DNA from: CAWCWN01 sp963799245
GTDB lineage: Bacteria > Chloroflexota > Ktedonobacteria > Ktedonobacterales > Ktedonobacteraceae
NCBI GenBank assembly: GCA_963799245.1
Contig: CAWCWN010000003.1
Location: forward strand, 2,232,001 to 2,296,000
DNA: 64,000 bases
Reading direction: 5' to 3'
Position numbers and translations under genes: made by a program
Shown here: positions 51,541 through 60,231 of the stretch, one piece after another
Layout: every line of letters starts with the position of its first letter
Position numbering within the stretch: the stretch's first letter is position 1
The notes under the pieces: model-generated
Databases searched by the model: none
What the model was told of the DNA's origin: nothing
What the model saw: the letters and a program-made list of their open reading frames with translations, nothing else

Positions 51541-52882
51541 CTACTCCGTACGCAGGGCCACTATCGGGTCCAGGCGGGCGGCGCGTCGAGCTGGGTAGAA
51601 GCCAAAGGCGATGCCGACGGCTGCAGCAAAGCCAAAGGCCAGCAGGACCGAGAGCGGGTTGAGCGCAAAGAGGCTCTTACTGACCAGTGAGTAGGTGACC
51701 GCGCCTCCCACCCCCAGGATAACTCCTACGAGCCCACCCAGCGCGCTGAGCATCAACGCCTCGATCAAAAATTGCGTCATCACATCCTGCGGGCGGGCAC
51801 CGATAGCGATGCGAATGCCGATCTCGCGCGTGCGCTCGGTGACGGAGACCAGCATGATATTCATGATGCCGATGCCCCCAACCAGCAGTGAGATCGAAGC
51901 AATGCTCACGAGCAGGAGCGTCAGGGTCTGGCTGGCGCTCTGGACGGTCGAAAGGATCTGCGCTTGATTCTGGATGGTGAAATCGGCATTCTGCGCGTTG
52001 CTGATGTTATGGCGTTGCAGCAGCAGCTGCTGGGTGGCGTTCTGCACGTTGTTCACCTGGGAGGTGCTGTTCGTCATCACGTCGATGGAGTTCACACTCG
52101 TAGTGCCGGTGAGCTGCTGCTGCGCGGTGCTGAAGGGGACATAGATGACATCGTCGGCGTTGCCGAAGCCCCCGGCGGCCCCCTTGGAAGCAAGGACGCC
52201 GACGACGGTAAATGACTGATTGCGGATGCGAATTCTGCTGCCCGATGGGATCGACGCCCAGCGGCGTAAAGAGATTGTCCACCACCGTCTGTCCCACAAC
52301 TGCGACGGCTCCCACGCCCTGCTCATCCGCGCTCTGGAAGAAACTACCCTCCTGCAGCTGCCAGCTGCCAATCTGCTGATAGTCCGGGTAGACGCCCTGC
52401 ACGGTTGTTGACCAGTTCTGATTGCGGAAAATTACCTGGCCGCCGCTGACATTGACCACGGGGCTTACGGCGGCGACGTTGGCTACTTGCGAGGAGATGG
52501 CATCGGCGTCTGCCTGCGTCAACGTCGATAGGGTGCCGGCTCCTTGTCTCACGCCGCCGCTGCTGGCGCTGCCGGGCCTGACGATAAGCTCGTTGGGACT
52601 CAGGCCGGAGAGACGCTGGTTAATCGAGGCTGCGCTGCTCTCGCCGATCGAGATTACCAGGATGACGGCGCCTACTCCGATAATGATGCCCAGCGAGGTG
52701 AGCAGAGAGCGCAGCTTATTTGAACGCAGCGCCTGCAGAGCGCTGGCGCAGCTCTGGTAGATGGCGGCCAGTCCGCGCGCCCGGTCGTGGCGCCTGCGTT
52801 TTTCGCGCGCGTGCGGGTCCGGACCTGACACCTGCTGCAGCGCTTGCGGCTGCATAAAGATCTCAGTTTTTGAAACGTTCAT
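51541..52882 (-). pseudogene. MacB-type ABC transporter permease with a +1 frameshift
   Basis: Started at ATG 52882 with AGGAGG upstream, the first frame reads a MacB/FtsX-type permease: SNKLRSLLTSLGIIIGVGAV (first helix), VISIGESS and an outer domain up to GVDPIG. The second frame continues with RIRIRNQSFTVVGVLASKG and the C-terminal helices, GGIGIMNIMLVSVTERTREI and ARRAARLDPIVALR. Length is 1342 nt, 447 codons plus one base; one extra base in the CCC at 52241-52243 (GGG in the coding strand) explains the break, and the join becomes VDPIGSRIRIRN. So the gene is otherwise full length (~446 residues). Sequence error or recent mutation. Confidence 0.88.
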
Positions 52883-53661
52883 GGCGTAACCCTCCTGCTT
52901 AGCAGTCGCAGCTGTTCGCGCGCCTGGATGGGTATAGGGTTTGACATGTCCTGGATGACTTTTCCATCGCGAAACATTACTTTGCGCTGGCAATAGTCGG
53001 CGATATCGGGTTCGTGCGTGACCAGGACGATAGTAATACCGCGGGTGTTCAATTTTTGTAGGATCGCCATAATCTCCATACTTGTATGGCTGTCCAGGTT
53101 GCCCGTCGGCTCATCGGCCAGGATCAGCGATGGTCTTGTAACCAGCGCGCGGGCGATGGCGACCCGCTGCTGCTGGCCGCCGGATAGCTCGCTAGGCCGG
53201 TGATGGGCCCGCTCATCCAGTCCGACCAGGGCCAGGGCCTGCAGCCCTCGCTGGTGGCGCTCTTCCGCCGAGGCGCCCGCGTAGACCAGCGGCAGCTGTA
53301 CATTGGCGAGCGAAGTCATGCGCGGCAGGAGATTGAAGCTTTGAAAAATGAAGCCAATCTTCGCATTGCGAATGTCGGCCAGTGCGTTGGCGTTCATCTG
53401 GCTGACGGCTTCGCCATCCAGTATATAGTGACCACTGGTGGGGCGATCCAGGCAGCCCAGCAGGTTCATGAACGTCGTCTTGCCAGAGCCAGATGGCCCC
53501 ATCACGGCAACAAATTCGCCGGGCGTGACCTCGAGATCGATGCCACGCAGCGCGGGTACGACGTTGTGTCCCAGGTAATAATACTTTTTGAGCTGTTGTA
53601 CCCTGATGACGGGATGTGTGCCTGCCAGGTTATGTAGGCCTTCATGCTGTTGCTGTTCCAT
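52879..53661 (-). CDS. ABC transporter ATPase, MacB/LolD type
   Basis: 260 residues. Walker A GPSGSGKTTFMNLLG, Q-loop IFQSFNLL, signature LSGGQQQRVAIARALV, Walker B LILADEPTGNLDS and His switch VTHEPD are intact. It powers the permease encoded by the next, frameshifted gene, which it overlaps by 4 bp (ATGA). I use the ATG at 53661, with GGGGG 9 nt upstream; a TTG at 53670 overlaps the stop of the gene before. Such MacB-type systems move antibiotics, peptides or lipoproteins, driven by ATP from the cytoplasmic side. Confidence 0.95.
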   Translation of the reverse strand: MEQQQHEGLHNLAGTHPVIRVQQLKKYYYLGHNVVPALRGIDLEVTPGEFVAVMGPSGSGKTTFMNLLGCLDRPTSGHYILDGEAVSQMNANALADIRNAKIGFIFQSFNLLPRMTSLANVQLPLVYAGASAEERHQRGLQALALVGLDERAHHRPSELSGGQQQRVAIARALVTRPSLILADEPTGNLDSHTSMEIMAILQKLNTRGITIVLVTHEPDIADYCQRKVMFRDGKVIQDMSNPIPIQAREQLRLLSRRVTP

Positions 53662-53666
53662 CTGGA

Positions 53667-55037
53667 TCAACCCCCGCTGCCGCTGCGGAAGAAGGCGCCG
53701 CCGCCGCCAGTGCCGCCACCGCCAAAGCCACCGCGGCCAGCGCCAGTGCCTGAACTGGATGTGGATGTGGAGATGTTGCCACCTGTCTGGCTCACAATGA
53801 CCTCATCACCCGCGTTCAGGCCGGAGATCACCTCGGTGAGTTGCCCGTTGCTCAGGCCTGTCGTAACGACGACGGGGGTGAGCTTGCCGTTGCGCAATTC
53901 CAGCACAAGGCCGCGATTGCCCTGTGTGGTGCTCGTGCCTGAGGTAGAGCCGCCAAAGATCGATCTCAGGGAGGTGCGATTGAGTTCACCTGCCTGTACG
54001 GCCGTGCTTGGGAAACTCAGAGCGGCTGCGGGGACCAGTAAGACACCTATGCCTTCGGCGGTCGTTATATTGGCGGTTGCCGTCATCCCTGGATAGAGAT
54101 GCGCATTGTCCAGGCTGTGCATGTCTACCGTCAATGTGACGGGGTAGGTCACCACGTTCGAGCTCGTCTGCCCGATGGCATCCATCGAAGCTACGCTGGC
54201 GCTAAAGGTCTGGCTTGGATACGCGGCGACCGTGAAGTTGGCAGGCTGGCCTATCTTGATGCTGGCAATATTGGCCTCGTTGACCTGCGCCACAATTTTC
54301 AATGTGCTCGTATCGACCAGGGTGATAAATGACGTTGAAGAACTACTGCTCGAGCTACTGGTACTCGAACTGCTGCTGTTTGAACTGCTGTTTGAACTGC
54401 TGCTTGCGCCGCCTCCACTACCGGCGGTCTGGCCGACGATGCCGTTGATCGCCACCACCGTCGCATTGGCGGGGGCGATTATCCTGGTCGCATTCAGGTT
54501 GTCCTGGGCGGTCTTCAATTGCTGCTTCGCGCTAAGTAGTGCGTTGTAGTCCTGGTCCAGCGTCGGCTGTGCCAGGCCATTGTTGACGGCGTCGTTATAG
54601 ACGACCTGGGCGCTGTTCACGGCCTGCTGGGCCTGCGCCAGGGCATCCTGCAGCGAGACCGAGTTCAACGTTGCCAGAACCTGGCCGGCCTTCACCTGCT
54701 GACCGACGCTGACATCGACCGCCGTGACCTGGCCCGAGGTGGAGAAGTTCATGTCGTATTCGGCATTAGCCGTGATCGGGCCGGTTGCCGAAGCCGTTAC
54801 CGATAAATTGCCCGAGGTAACGGCCTGCTGGGTGTAGCTCACTGGTGGCGGGCTGTTCAAGCGGACATACGTGAACACGCCGCCTGCTACGAGGAGTATG
54901 CTGAGCAGCAGGACGACTGCTGTGATGATCCAGCGCCGCGTCTGGCGCCGGGGAGGCGACGCCGGCAGGCGGTCGAAATCTATGTCTATGTCCTCATCTT
55001 CCAATAGAGGTTGGAGATTCGTCTCTACTTCTGACAT
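53667..55037 (-). CDS. MacA/HlyD-type periplasmic adaptor with a poly-Ser insert
   Basis: 456 residues from the ATG at 55037 (AGAGGA upstream). One membrane helix (about 36-58), then the adaptor: barrel strand GPITANAEYDMNFSTSGQV, the lipoyl-type half VDVSVGQQVKAGQVLATLNS, a helical hairpin (SLQDALAQAQQAVNSAQVV), and a beta-barrel end. Between the second lipoyl half and the barrel lies a run of nearly 30 Ser/Asn/Thr residues (about 207-236), coded by AGC/AGT repeats. The C-terminus is a Gly-rich tail. In a cell without a classical outer membrane the adaptor probably links the permease to the envelope. Confidence 0.93.
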   Translation of the reverse strand: MSEVETNLQPLLEDEDIDIDFDRLPASPPRRQTRRWIITAVVLLLSILLVAGGVFTYVRLNSPPPVSYTQQAVTSGNLSVTASATGPITANAEYDMNFSTSGQVTAVDVSVGQQVKAGQVLATLNSVSLQDALAQAQQAVNSAQVVYNDAVNNGLAQPTLDQDYNALLSAKQQLKTAQDNLNATRIIAPANATVVAINGIVGQTAGSGGGASSSSNSSSNSSSSSTSSSSSSSSTSFITLVDTSTLKIVAQVNEANIASIKIGQPANFTVAAYPSQTFSASVASMDAIGQTSSNVVTYPVTLTVDMHSLDNAHLYPGMTATANITTAEGIGVLLVPAAALSFPSTAVQAGELNRTSLRSIFGGSTSGTSTTQGNRGLVLELRNGKLTPVVVTTGLSNGQLTEVISGLNAGDEVIVSQTGGNISTSTSSSGTGAGRGGFGGGGTGGGGAFFRSGSGG

Positions 55038-55082
55038 GTTTTTTTCCTCTTGTCTGTACAAACTATGCTTTAAGTGCAGCGA

Positions 55083-55844
55083 CTATTGCGTCGAGCCTGT
55101 CAGCAATTTCGGTAGAATTGTGACGGAGCGAGCGGTGATGGCTCCTGAACTGTCAGGTGTGCCGGCAACGCTCACGGCGGTACCAGTTTTGAGATCGGCG
55201 GCGGTAGCGCTGACCGTCTGCAATATCTGCGTCGTGGAGGTTACGTTCACCGTGTAGTCGTTGCCCTGCGTATCTGTCACCGTCAGATTGCTGCCATTTA
55301 CCTGGCCGGTCGTGCCGATGATGCTGCGCGCGCCGGTCGTGCTCGTTCCCCCCAGGCCTGTGCCGCCGCCATTGGCGAGTTGCGAGCGAAAGCAATTCGC
55401 GCTCGCGCCCGCTCTTGGCCTGGTAGTTCCGGAGCCAGAGGTCCCAAAACTGCCGCGGTTGACCACCGTAATTCTGGTCGCGGAGTAGGTATTATCGGCG
55501 TTCTGCGTAATTGCCACCGTTACGGACGCCCCTTCCTGCAGGGCCGCTAACTTTAGCGTGGCCTCGCGCAGAAAGCGCGTCGAGCTTGAATAATTTACCG
55601 TCTTGCTGGCGCCACTTACGGTGGCAACCTGCAGCGTATTTGCGCCGACGCTCGAGATGGTACCGATCGTTGCCCCGAACCGACCTCCTGCACGCGGACT
55701 CGGGCAGGGAGTCGCTGTAGACGCAGAGCTTGCTGCAGTGCCGGTAGAGGTGGAGCTGGCCCCGCAGCCAGCCAGGAAAAGTGAAAGCAATAGTAAAAGC
55801 ATTGTGCCCCCCAGTGCCGGGCCGGGTAAGCGTATTACGCGCAT
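55083..55844 (-). CDS. Lipoprotein with two DUF5666 domains
   Basis: 253 residues from the ATG at 55844, AAGGAG 10 nt upstream. Signal peptide with lipobox LFLAGC (about residues 22-27), so it is lipid-anchored. Two similar beta-rich domains follow: ATIGTISSVGANTLQVATVS and IIGTTGQVNGSNLTVTDTQG both start with the G-x-I/V-x-S repeat, and each has a threonine-rich strand (TATRITVV and SSGAITARSVTIL). DUF5666 domains are small barrels of unknown function. It sits between the histidine-kinase gene and the adaptor gene and likely belongs to their transcript; it may be a regulator or passenger of the system. Confidence 0.85.
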   Translation of the reverse strand: MRVIRLPGPALGGTMLLLLLSLFLAGCGASSTSTGTAASSASTATPCPSPRAGGRFGATIGTISSVGANTLQVATVSGASKTVNYSSSTRFLREATLKLAALQEGASVTVAITQNADNTYSATRITVVNRGSFGTSGSGTTRPRAGASANCFRSQLANGGGTGLGGTSTTGARSIIGTTGQVNGSNLTVTDTQGNDYTVNVTSTTQILQTVSATAADLKTGTAVSVAGTPDSSGAITARSVTILPKLLTGSTQ

Positions 55845-56094
55845 ATGATTATAACTCCTTTTGCCCATTTTTTGCATAGATAGTGAGCCTGCTGTCTTTC
55901 GCGCCGAGCGGCCATCCTTCGGGTTACAGGCGCGCAGAATACGGAACATCCGCAGCAGGGACGCCTGGCAACAGTGTAACTGAGCAGGTATAAAGTCCGT
56001 GTTAAATGCCGGGGGGGGAATGTGAAGAATATGCAAAAAGATTGTAAGGAAACGATAAAAGTAATTGTTTGTGGGGCCTGGAGGAGTTGAAGTG

Positions 56095-57276
56095 CTATAG
56101 GGGCAGCAGGACGGTAAAGGTGCTGCCTTTAGCGGGAGCGCTCTCGATTTGAATCTTGCCCCCGTGGCGCTGCACAATTGCAGCGACAATCGAGAGCCCA
56201 AGCCCGGCGCCTCCCCTGTGCTGCGCGCGAGAACGGGCGACGCGGTAGAAACGCTCAAAGACATACGGCTGCTGCTCTACTTCAATGCCCACGCCGCTAT
56301 CGCTGACTGTGACAAGAGCCCGGTCCTCTTTCTGATCCAGCGTCACCACCACCTCTCCCCCCGGATGATTGTAGAAAATCCCGTTTTCGACCATGTTGCT
56401 GAACGCATGCGCCAGCAGAGTGCTGTCTCCATGCACCACTACATCAACCTCGTTGATCAAGTGACAGGTTATCTCGTGCGCGTCGGCGATCGGCTGCAGA
56501 TCAACTATGACTTCTTCCAGCAGCGTTCCCAGCGTTACAGCGGAGGTTGAAAGGGGTTGCTCGCTGGTAGCCAGGATGAGCAGGTCGGCGACCAGGCGCT
56601 CCAGGCGCGTCAGTGCCCGTTCCTGTGTGGCGGCCATGGCGCGGTAATCGGCAAGCGTGGCATCAGGGTCTGCCGCGACCACTTCAAGATTGGAACGCAG
56701 TGATGCCAGTGGGGTGCGCAGTTCGTGGGCCACATCGGCCACAAAGCGGCCCTGCACTTCAAAAGTACGCCCGAGGCGCTCCAGCATGGCATCAAAGGTA
56801 TCGGCCAGTTCTTTAACCTCGTCATCGGGGCCGTCAACGGCCAGGCGGGTATCAAGTGTGTTCACGCTGATGCGCCTGGCGGCGGCGCTGACTTTGCGCA
56901 CCGGCCGCAAGGTCATGCCGGCCAGCCAGTACGCGCCTGCTCCGCCTAAAACGGCCACCAGCGTCAGGCCAATGAGTGATATATTACGTAGTTCAAGAAA
57001 CAGGGCCAGTTCGAGTGGATTGGCCGGCCTCCCAATGAGACAGACCAGTTGCGCTGCAGAGCAGTTTACGCTGCGGTTTCTAGCGCTTCTCGCCACTTCA
57101 GCCGTATTCCCTCTAATAACGCGCGGAAAGTTCGCTATGGCGGCCGAGTTTATGAAGAGGAGCAGGCCGAAACTCAGGATCAGCACGAGTCCGGCCGTCC
57201 AGAGCGCCAGGCGCAGGCGCAGCGGCACGCGCCGCTTTTTCCATGGCCAGGGCTGCTGCAGGCGGGAGATGTTCAT
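56095..57276 (-). CDS. Sensor histidine kinase
   Basis: 393 residues. Two membrane helices (about 20-48 and 98-118) bracket a short outer loop of ~50 residues with a Cys pair (NCSAAQLVCL); a HAMP region follows. Dimerisation and phosphoacceptor motif FVADVAHELRTPLAS (His of the H-box), N-box SNMVENGIFYNH, G1 DSGVGIEV, F-box FERFYRV and G2 GGAGLGLSIV are all present. The ATG overlaps the response-regulator stop by one base (TGATG). The short outer loop suggests that it senses membrane state or a partner such as the lipoprotein or transporter; this is inference. Confidence 0.95.
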   Translation of the reverse strand: MNISRLQQPWPWKKRRVPLRLRLALWTAGLVLILSFGLLLFINSAAIANFPRVIRGNTAEVARSARNRSVNCSAAQLVCLIGRPANPLELALFLELRNISLIGLTLVAVLGGAGAYWLAGMTLRPVRKVSAAARRISVNTLDTRLAVDGPDDEVKELADTFDAMLERLGRTFEVQGRFVADVAHELRTPLASLRSNLEVVAADPDATLADYRAMAATQERALTRLERLVADLLILATSEQPLSTSAVTLGTLLEEVIVDLQPIADAHEITCHLINEVDVVVHGDSTLLAHAFSNMVENGIFYNHPGGEVVVTLDQKEDRALVTVSDSGVGIEVEQQPYVFERFYRVARSRAQHRGGAGLGLSIVAAIVQRHGGKIQIESAPAKGSTFTVLLPL

Positions 57277-57974
57277 CAGGAGGGCTCCAGGTGGTCAGGT
57301 ACGGGCGTACCCAGGCGGTAGCCCTGGCCGATAATCGTCTCGATGTAGCGCGGAGTCTCCGCCATATCTGCGAATTTGCGTCGCAGTGAGTTGATATGCA
57401 CGCGCACGGTATTTGTCAGCGGATTCGCCTGCATGTCCCAGACATGCTCTAATAACGCTTCCTGGCTGACTACCTCTCCCTGGTGGCGCAGCAGGTATTC
57501 AATGATGCCGAATTCCTTGCTCGTCAACTCGACTCGCCGGTTGCCCTGCCACGCAACATGCGCAGTCAGGTCAAGCTTCACATCTTTGTAGCGCAGGAGG
57601 GGCGTGCGTACGCGCAGGTCCCGCCGCAGCAGGGCGCGGATGCGAGCGGTGAGCTCGGCAAAGTGGAAAGGCTTGACGAGATAATCGTCGGCGCCATGGT
57701 CCAGGCCCGTCACACGTTCGTCGGGTCCGCTGCGAGCCGTCAGCATCAGGATCAGTAGAGACGGACATTCGGCGCGCACGCGACTGCATACCTCCAGCCC
57801 GTCCATCTGTGGCAGATTAAGGTCGAGCAGCAGCAGATCATAGTCATAGACCTGGGCCAACTCGCAGCCCTGCTCGCCATCGAGGGCGATATCTACGGCG
57901 TAGCCGTCCTGGCGCAGGCCCTTTTCCAGCGCCGAAGCAATGTCAGGTTCGTCTTCTATAACCAGCAATCTCAT
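57276..57974 (-). CDS. Response regulator, OmpR/PhoB family
   Basis: 232 residues from the ATG at 57974 (a longer frame to 58040 has no Shine-Dalgarno and crosses the -10 box). Receiver domain with the acidic pocket EDEP, phosphoacceptor Asp in LLLLDLNLPQMDG (about D51), Thr in MLTARS and Lys in YLVKPF. The C-terminal winged helix has LTSKEFGIIEYLLRHQGEVV and the VRVHINSLRRKF and GQGYRLG DNA-contact pattern of OmpR family members. It is the first gene of the locus and overlaps the kinase gene by one base. The likely target is its own operon with the transporter. Confidence 0.96.
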   Translation of the reverse strand: MRLLVIEDEPDIASALEKGLRQDGYAVDIALDGEQGCELAQVYDYDLLLLDLNLPQMDGLEVCSRVRAECPSLLILMLTARSGPDERVTGLDHGADDYLVKPFHFAELTARIRALLRRDLRVRTPLLRYKDVKLDLTAHVAWQGNRRVELTSKEFGIIEYLLRHQGEVVSQEALLEHVWDMQANPLTNTVRVHINSLRRKFADMAETPRYIETIIGQGYRLGTPVPDHLEPS

Positions 57975-58028
57975 GGGCCTGTATCCTATCAGCTTGCGCG
58001 CAATGCGAACGATTTGCGATCCTACAAT

Positions 58029-58034
58029 ATTATA
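58029..58034 (-). promoter_or_regulatory. -10 box candidate upstream of the response regulator
   Basis: TATAAT on the minus strand (58034-58029) without a good -35, which could suit activation by a regulator. The start near 58022 gives a leader of about 48 nt. Confidence 0.4.
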
Positions 58035-58178
58035 ACTCATGCTGGGAACTTTTTGCCCGCCAAAACCTAATTGATCGACGACTTTTAGTGCTAGCTTGCC
58101 ACGGTCCTGCGCTCCTATCTATCCCACATTGCGCTGCGTATATCAGCGATTACGTTGCAGCCAGCGCCAGCGCCTCAT

Positions 58179-59543
58179 TTAATGTAGCTCTCCGCGGGCA
58201 AGCGCGAGGGCAATGGCATTATGGCGTGCGATGAGTACGGGCAGATCGACATCGAGCAGCTGACAATCCTTGATGCGCACGCATCCATGGATGACACTGA
58301 CGTCCACCATTGGTGGGTGGCAGAAGACAAGAGCAGCCAGGGGGTCGTGAACCGCAGCGCCCGCCAGCCCGAGCGTATCGAGGCGGTAGCCAATGAAGTC
58401 GGCGGCCATACCGCCTGCGAGATAGCCAATGTCGTCGCGTCCCAGGGCTGCGGCTCCGCCCCGTGTCGCCAGCTTGATGGCCTCCCTGGCCGTCAGAGCC
58501 GCGGGGTTGCCGCTGATACGCTGCAAGAGCAGCGCCTGGCGCGCCTCTGCCAGGAGATGAGAACCATCGTTGGACGCGGAACCGTCCACGCCGAGCCCCA
58601 CGCGCGCCCCGGCTTCCCATAGTGGGCGAATGGGCGCGATGCCCGATGCCAGGCGCATGTTTGAACTGGGGCAGTGAGCAATCCCGGTTGATGTCTGTCC
58701 CAGGCGGAGAATCTCATCCGCCGCCGGATGTACCATGTGGGCGTGCCACACATCGGGGCCAACCCAGCCCAGGTCCTCCGCCAGTTCCACTGGTGTGCGC
58801 CCGAACGTTGCGCTACAATATGCCGCCTCATCCTGCGTTTCGGCCAGGTGCGTGTGTGAGTGAACGCCGTAGGAACGGGCTAGGGCCGCGCTCTCGCGCA
58901 TTAAGGCCGGTGATACAGAGAAAGGGGAGCAGGGTGCGAGCACGATGCGCAGCATTGCATAGCGGCTCGCGTCATGGTAGCTCTCGATCACGCGTCGTGA
59001 GTCTAGCAGGATCGCCTCTTCCTCCTCCACAACCTCGTCGGGGGGCAGACCCCCCTGTGTTTCCCCGACCGACATAGAGCCGCGCGCGGCATGAAATCTC
59101 ACGCCCATCTCAGTGGCCGCGGAGATCTGGTCGTCAAGGCTGGCGCCATGGGGCCACATGTACGTATGGTCGCTCGAAGTCGTACACCCCGAAAGCATGA
59201 GTTCGGCCAGGGCTATTTTTGTACTGATGAAGATCGCCTCGGGGGTGAGGCTGGCCCAGAGCGGGTAATGAGTGCGCAGCCATTGGAAGAGATTCGTGTT
59301 CTGGGCGGCAGGGAGATTGCGTGTAAGCGTCTGGAAAAAATGATGGTGGATATTGACCAGCCCCGGCAGAAGCAGCATACCCCGTGTGTCCAGCGTATAG
59401 TCGGCGTTCTGCGGGAGCTGGTTCGTTGGGCCGACCTGCTGGATCACATGATCCACGACATAGATGCCTCCATCAGTCCAACGCGTGTCGTTATCGTCCA
59501 TCGTTTCAATCAGGGCAGCGTGTTGTACGAGCAGAGTGGTCAC
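58179..59543 (-). CDS. 8-oxoguanine deaminase-like amidohydrolase (TRZ/ATZ family)
   Basis: 454 residues from a GTG at 59543, with GAGGAG 8 nt upstream; the frame is open further back but without a start signal. Metal ligands of the amidohydrolase barrel are all seen: VNIHHHFFQT (H-x-H), HTHLAET, DVWHAHMVHP and GVDGSASNDG (Asp). The TRNLPAAQNTNLFQWLRTHYP region and PLWASLTPE are the pattern of 8-oxoguanine deaminases rather than cytosine deaminases or atrazine hydrolases. Such an enzyme turns 8-oxoguanine to urate in the cytoplasm. It stands alone, with a promoter at 59602-59610. Exact substrate is inference. Confidence 0.9.
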   Translation of the reverse strand: MTTLLVQHAALIETMDDNDTRWTDGGIYVVDHVIQQVGPTNQLPQNADYTLDTRGMLLLPGLVNIHHHFFQTLTRNLPAAQNTNLFQWLRTHYPLWASLTPEAIFISTKIALAELMLSGCTTSSDHTYMWPHGASLDDQISAATEMGVRFHAARGSMSVGETQGGLPPDEVVEEEEAILLDSRRVIESYHDASRYAMLRIVLAPCSPFSVSPALMRESAALARSYGVHSHTHLAETQDEAAYCSATFGRTPVELAEDLGWVGPDVWHAHMVHPAADEILRLGQTSTGIAHCPSSNMRLASGIAPIRPLWEAGARVGLGVDGSASNDGSHLLAEARQALLLQRISGNPAALTAREAIKLATRGGAAALGRDDIGYLAGGMAADFIGYRLDTLGLAGAAVHDPLAALVFCHPPMVDVSVIHGCVRIKDCQLLDVDLPVLIARHNAIALALARGELH

Positions 59544-59601
59544 TGGAGATACTCCTCTTCTATGTTGTGCGCACAGCTGCAGGAAAGCAGCTATGTCAGA
59601 T

Positions 59602-59610
59602 ATTATATCA
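59602..59610 (-). promoter_or_regulatory. Extended -10 promoter candidate for the amidohydrolase
   Basis: TGATATAAT on the minus strand (59610-59602), start near 59595, leader about 52 nt. Confidence 0.5.
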
Positions 59611-59615
59611 GGCAT

Positions 59616-60104
59616 TGTTTGACATGATATTTCCTTACGTTCATCAGTTCCCCCTTTGGCGGCGGCCGGAGCAGAAGCGTTTCTGAAAGATTAAGAGTAT
59701 GAGAGGAAGAATGTTCAATCAATGTTCTAGCTATTGCATGATGCGTATAATGAAAAGAGAAAAGCGGGTCGTCCTCAGAAATAACTAGAGCAACGGCATC
59801 ACCTTCACTCTAAATCTACTGTTAACTTTTTTTATTGCCGATGATAAAGTGTAAATGCCTACAGACTGATATGATCGAAAAAGCGGCGGATACATGCATG
59901 CCGGCTCTAGATAAAAGCGGAGCTGCAGGTATGGAGGGGAGCTAAATGGCTGATGATGAGCAGCTTTACACATAGGATATAATCATTTGAGCATTAACTT
60001 TTTAGTTTTTATTTTGCATACTTTAGAAATAATCATGAAAATTATTATTAATTTATTTATATTTGATAAGTGTGGCGGTTGAGATTATTGACCCCGCGTG
60101 ACTT
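59616..60104. other. AT-rich gap before the NRPS locus
   Basis: About 490 bp without a gene that I can support, clearly richer in A and T than the genes around it (runs such as ATTATTAATTTATTTATATTT near 60040-60065). It may mark the left edge of the NRPS gene cluster. A plus-strand TATAAT (59746-59751) lacks a good -35. Confidence 0.5.
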
Positions 60105-60146
60105 CGTATGATTTTCCAGTGAGAGTTTGAAAATTGAAATCATACG
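60105..60146. promoter_or_regulatory. Inverted repeat upstream of the NRPS genes
   Basis: CGTATGATTT (60105-60114) and AAATCATACG (60137-60146) are perfect inverted repeats with a 22-nt spacer that itself can pair (TTTTC/GAAAA). It lies 32 bp upstream of the TTGACA at 60178, a good site for a regulator. Confidence 0.5.
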
Positions 60147-60177
60147 GGCGCAGGAGACTACAAATTAAATTTAATTT

Positions 60178-60208
60178 TTGACAGTGGAGAATGTGATTAC
60201 TGTATAGA
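60178..60208 (+). promoter_or_regulatory. Candidate promoter for the NRPS operon
   Basis: A consensus -35 TTGACA (60178-60183) is followed by TATAGA (60203-60208) at a rather long 19-bp spacing, about 15 bp before the Shine-Dalgarno. Confidence 0.4.
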
Positions 60209-60231
60209 TGTAATCTAGAGAGGAGATGAAG

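Noticed and set aside
56011..56018. G8 homopolymer as a phase-variation tract
   Set aside because: It lies between genes (before the lipoprotein leader), not in a coding region, and no promoter spacing role can be supported.
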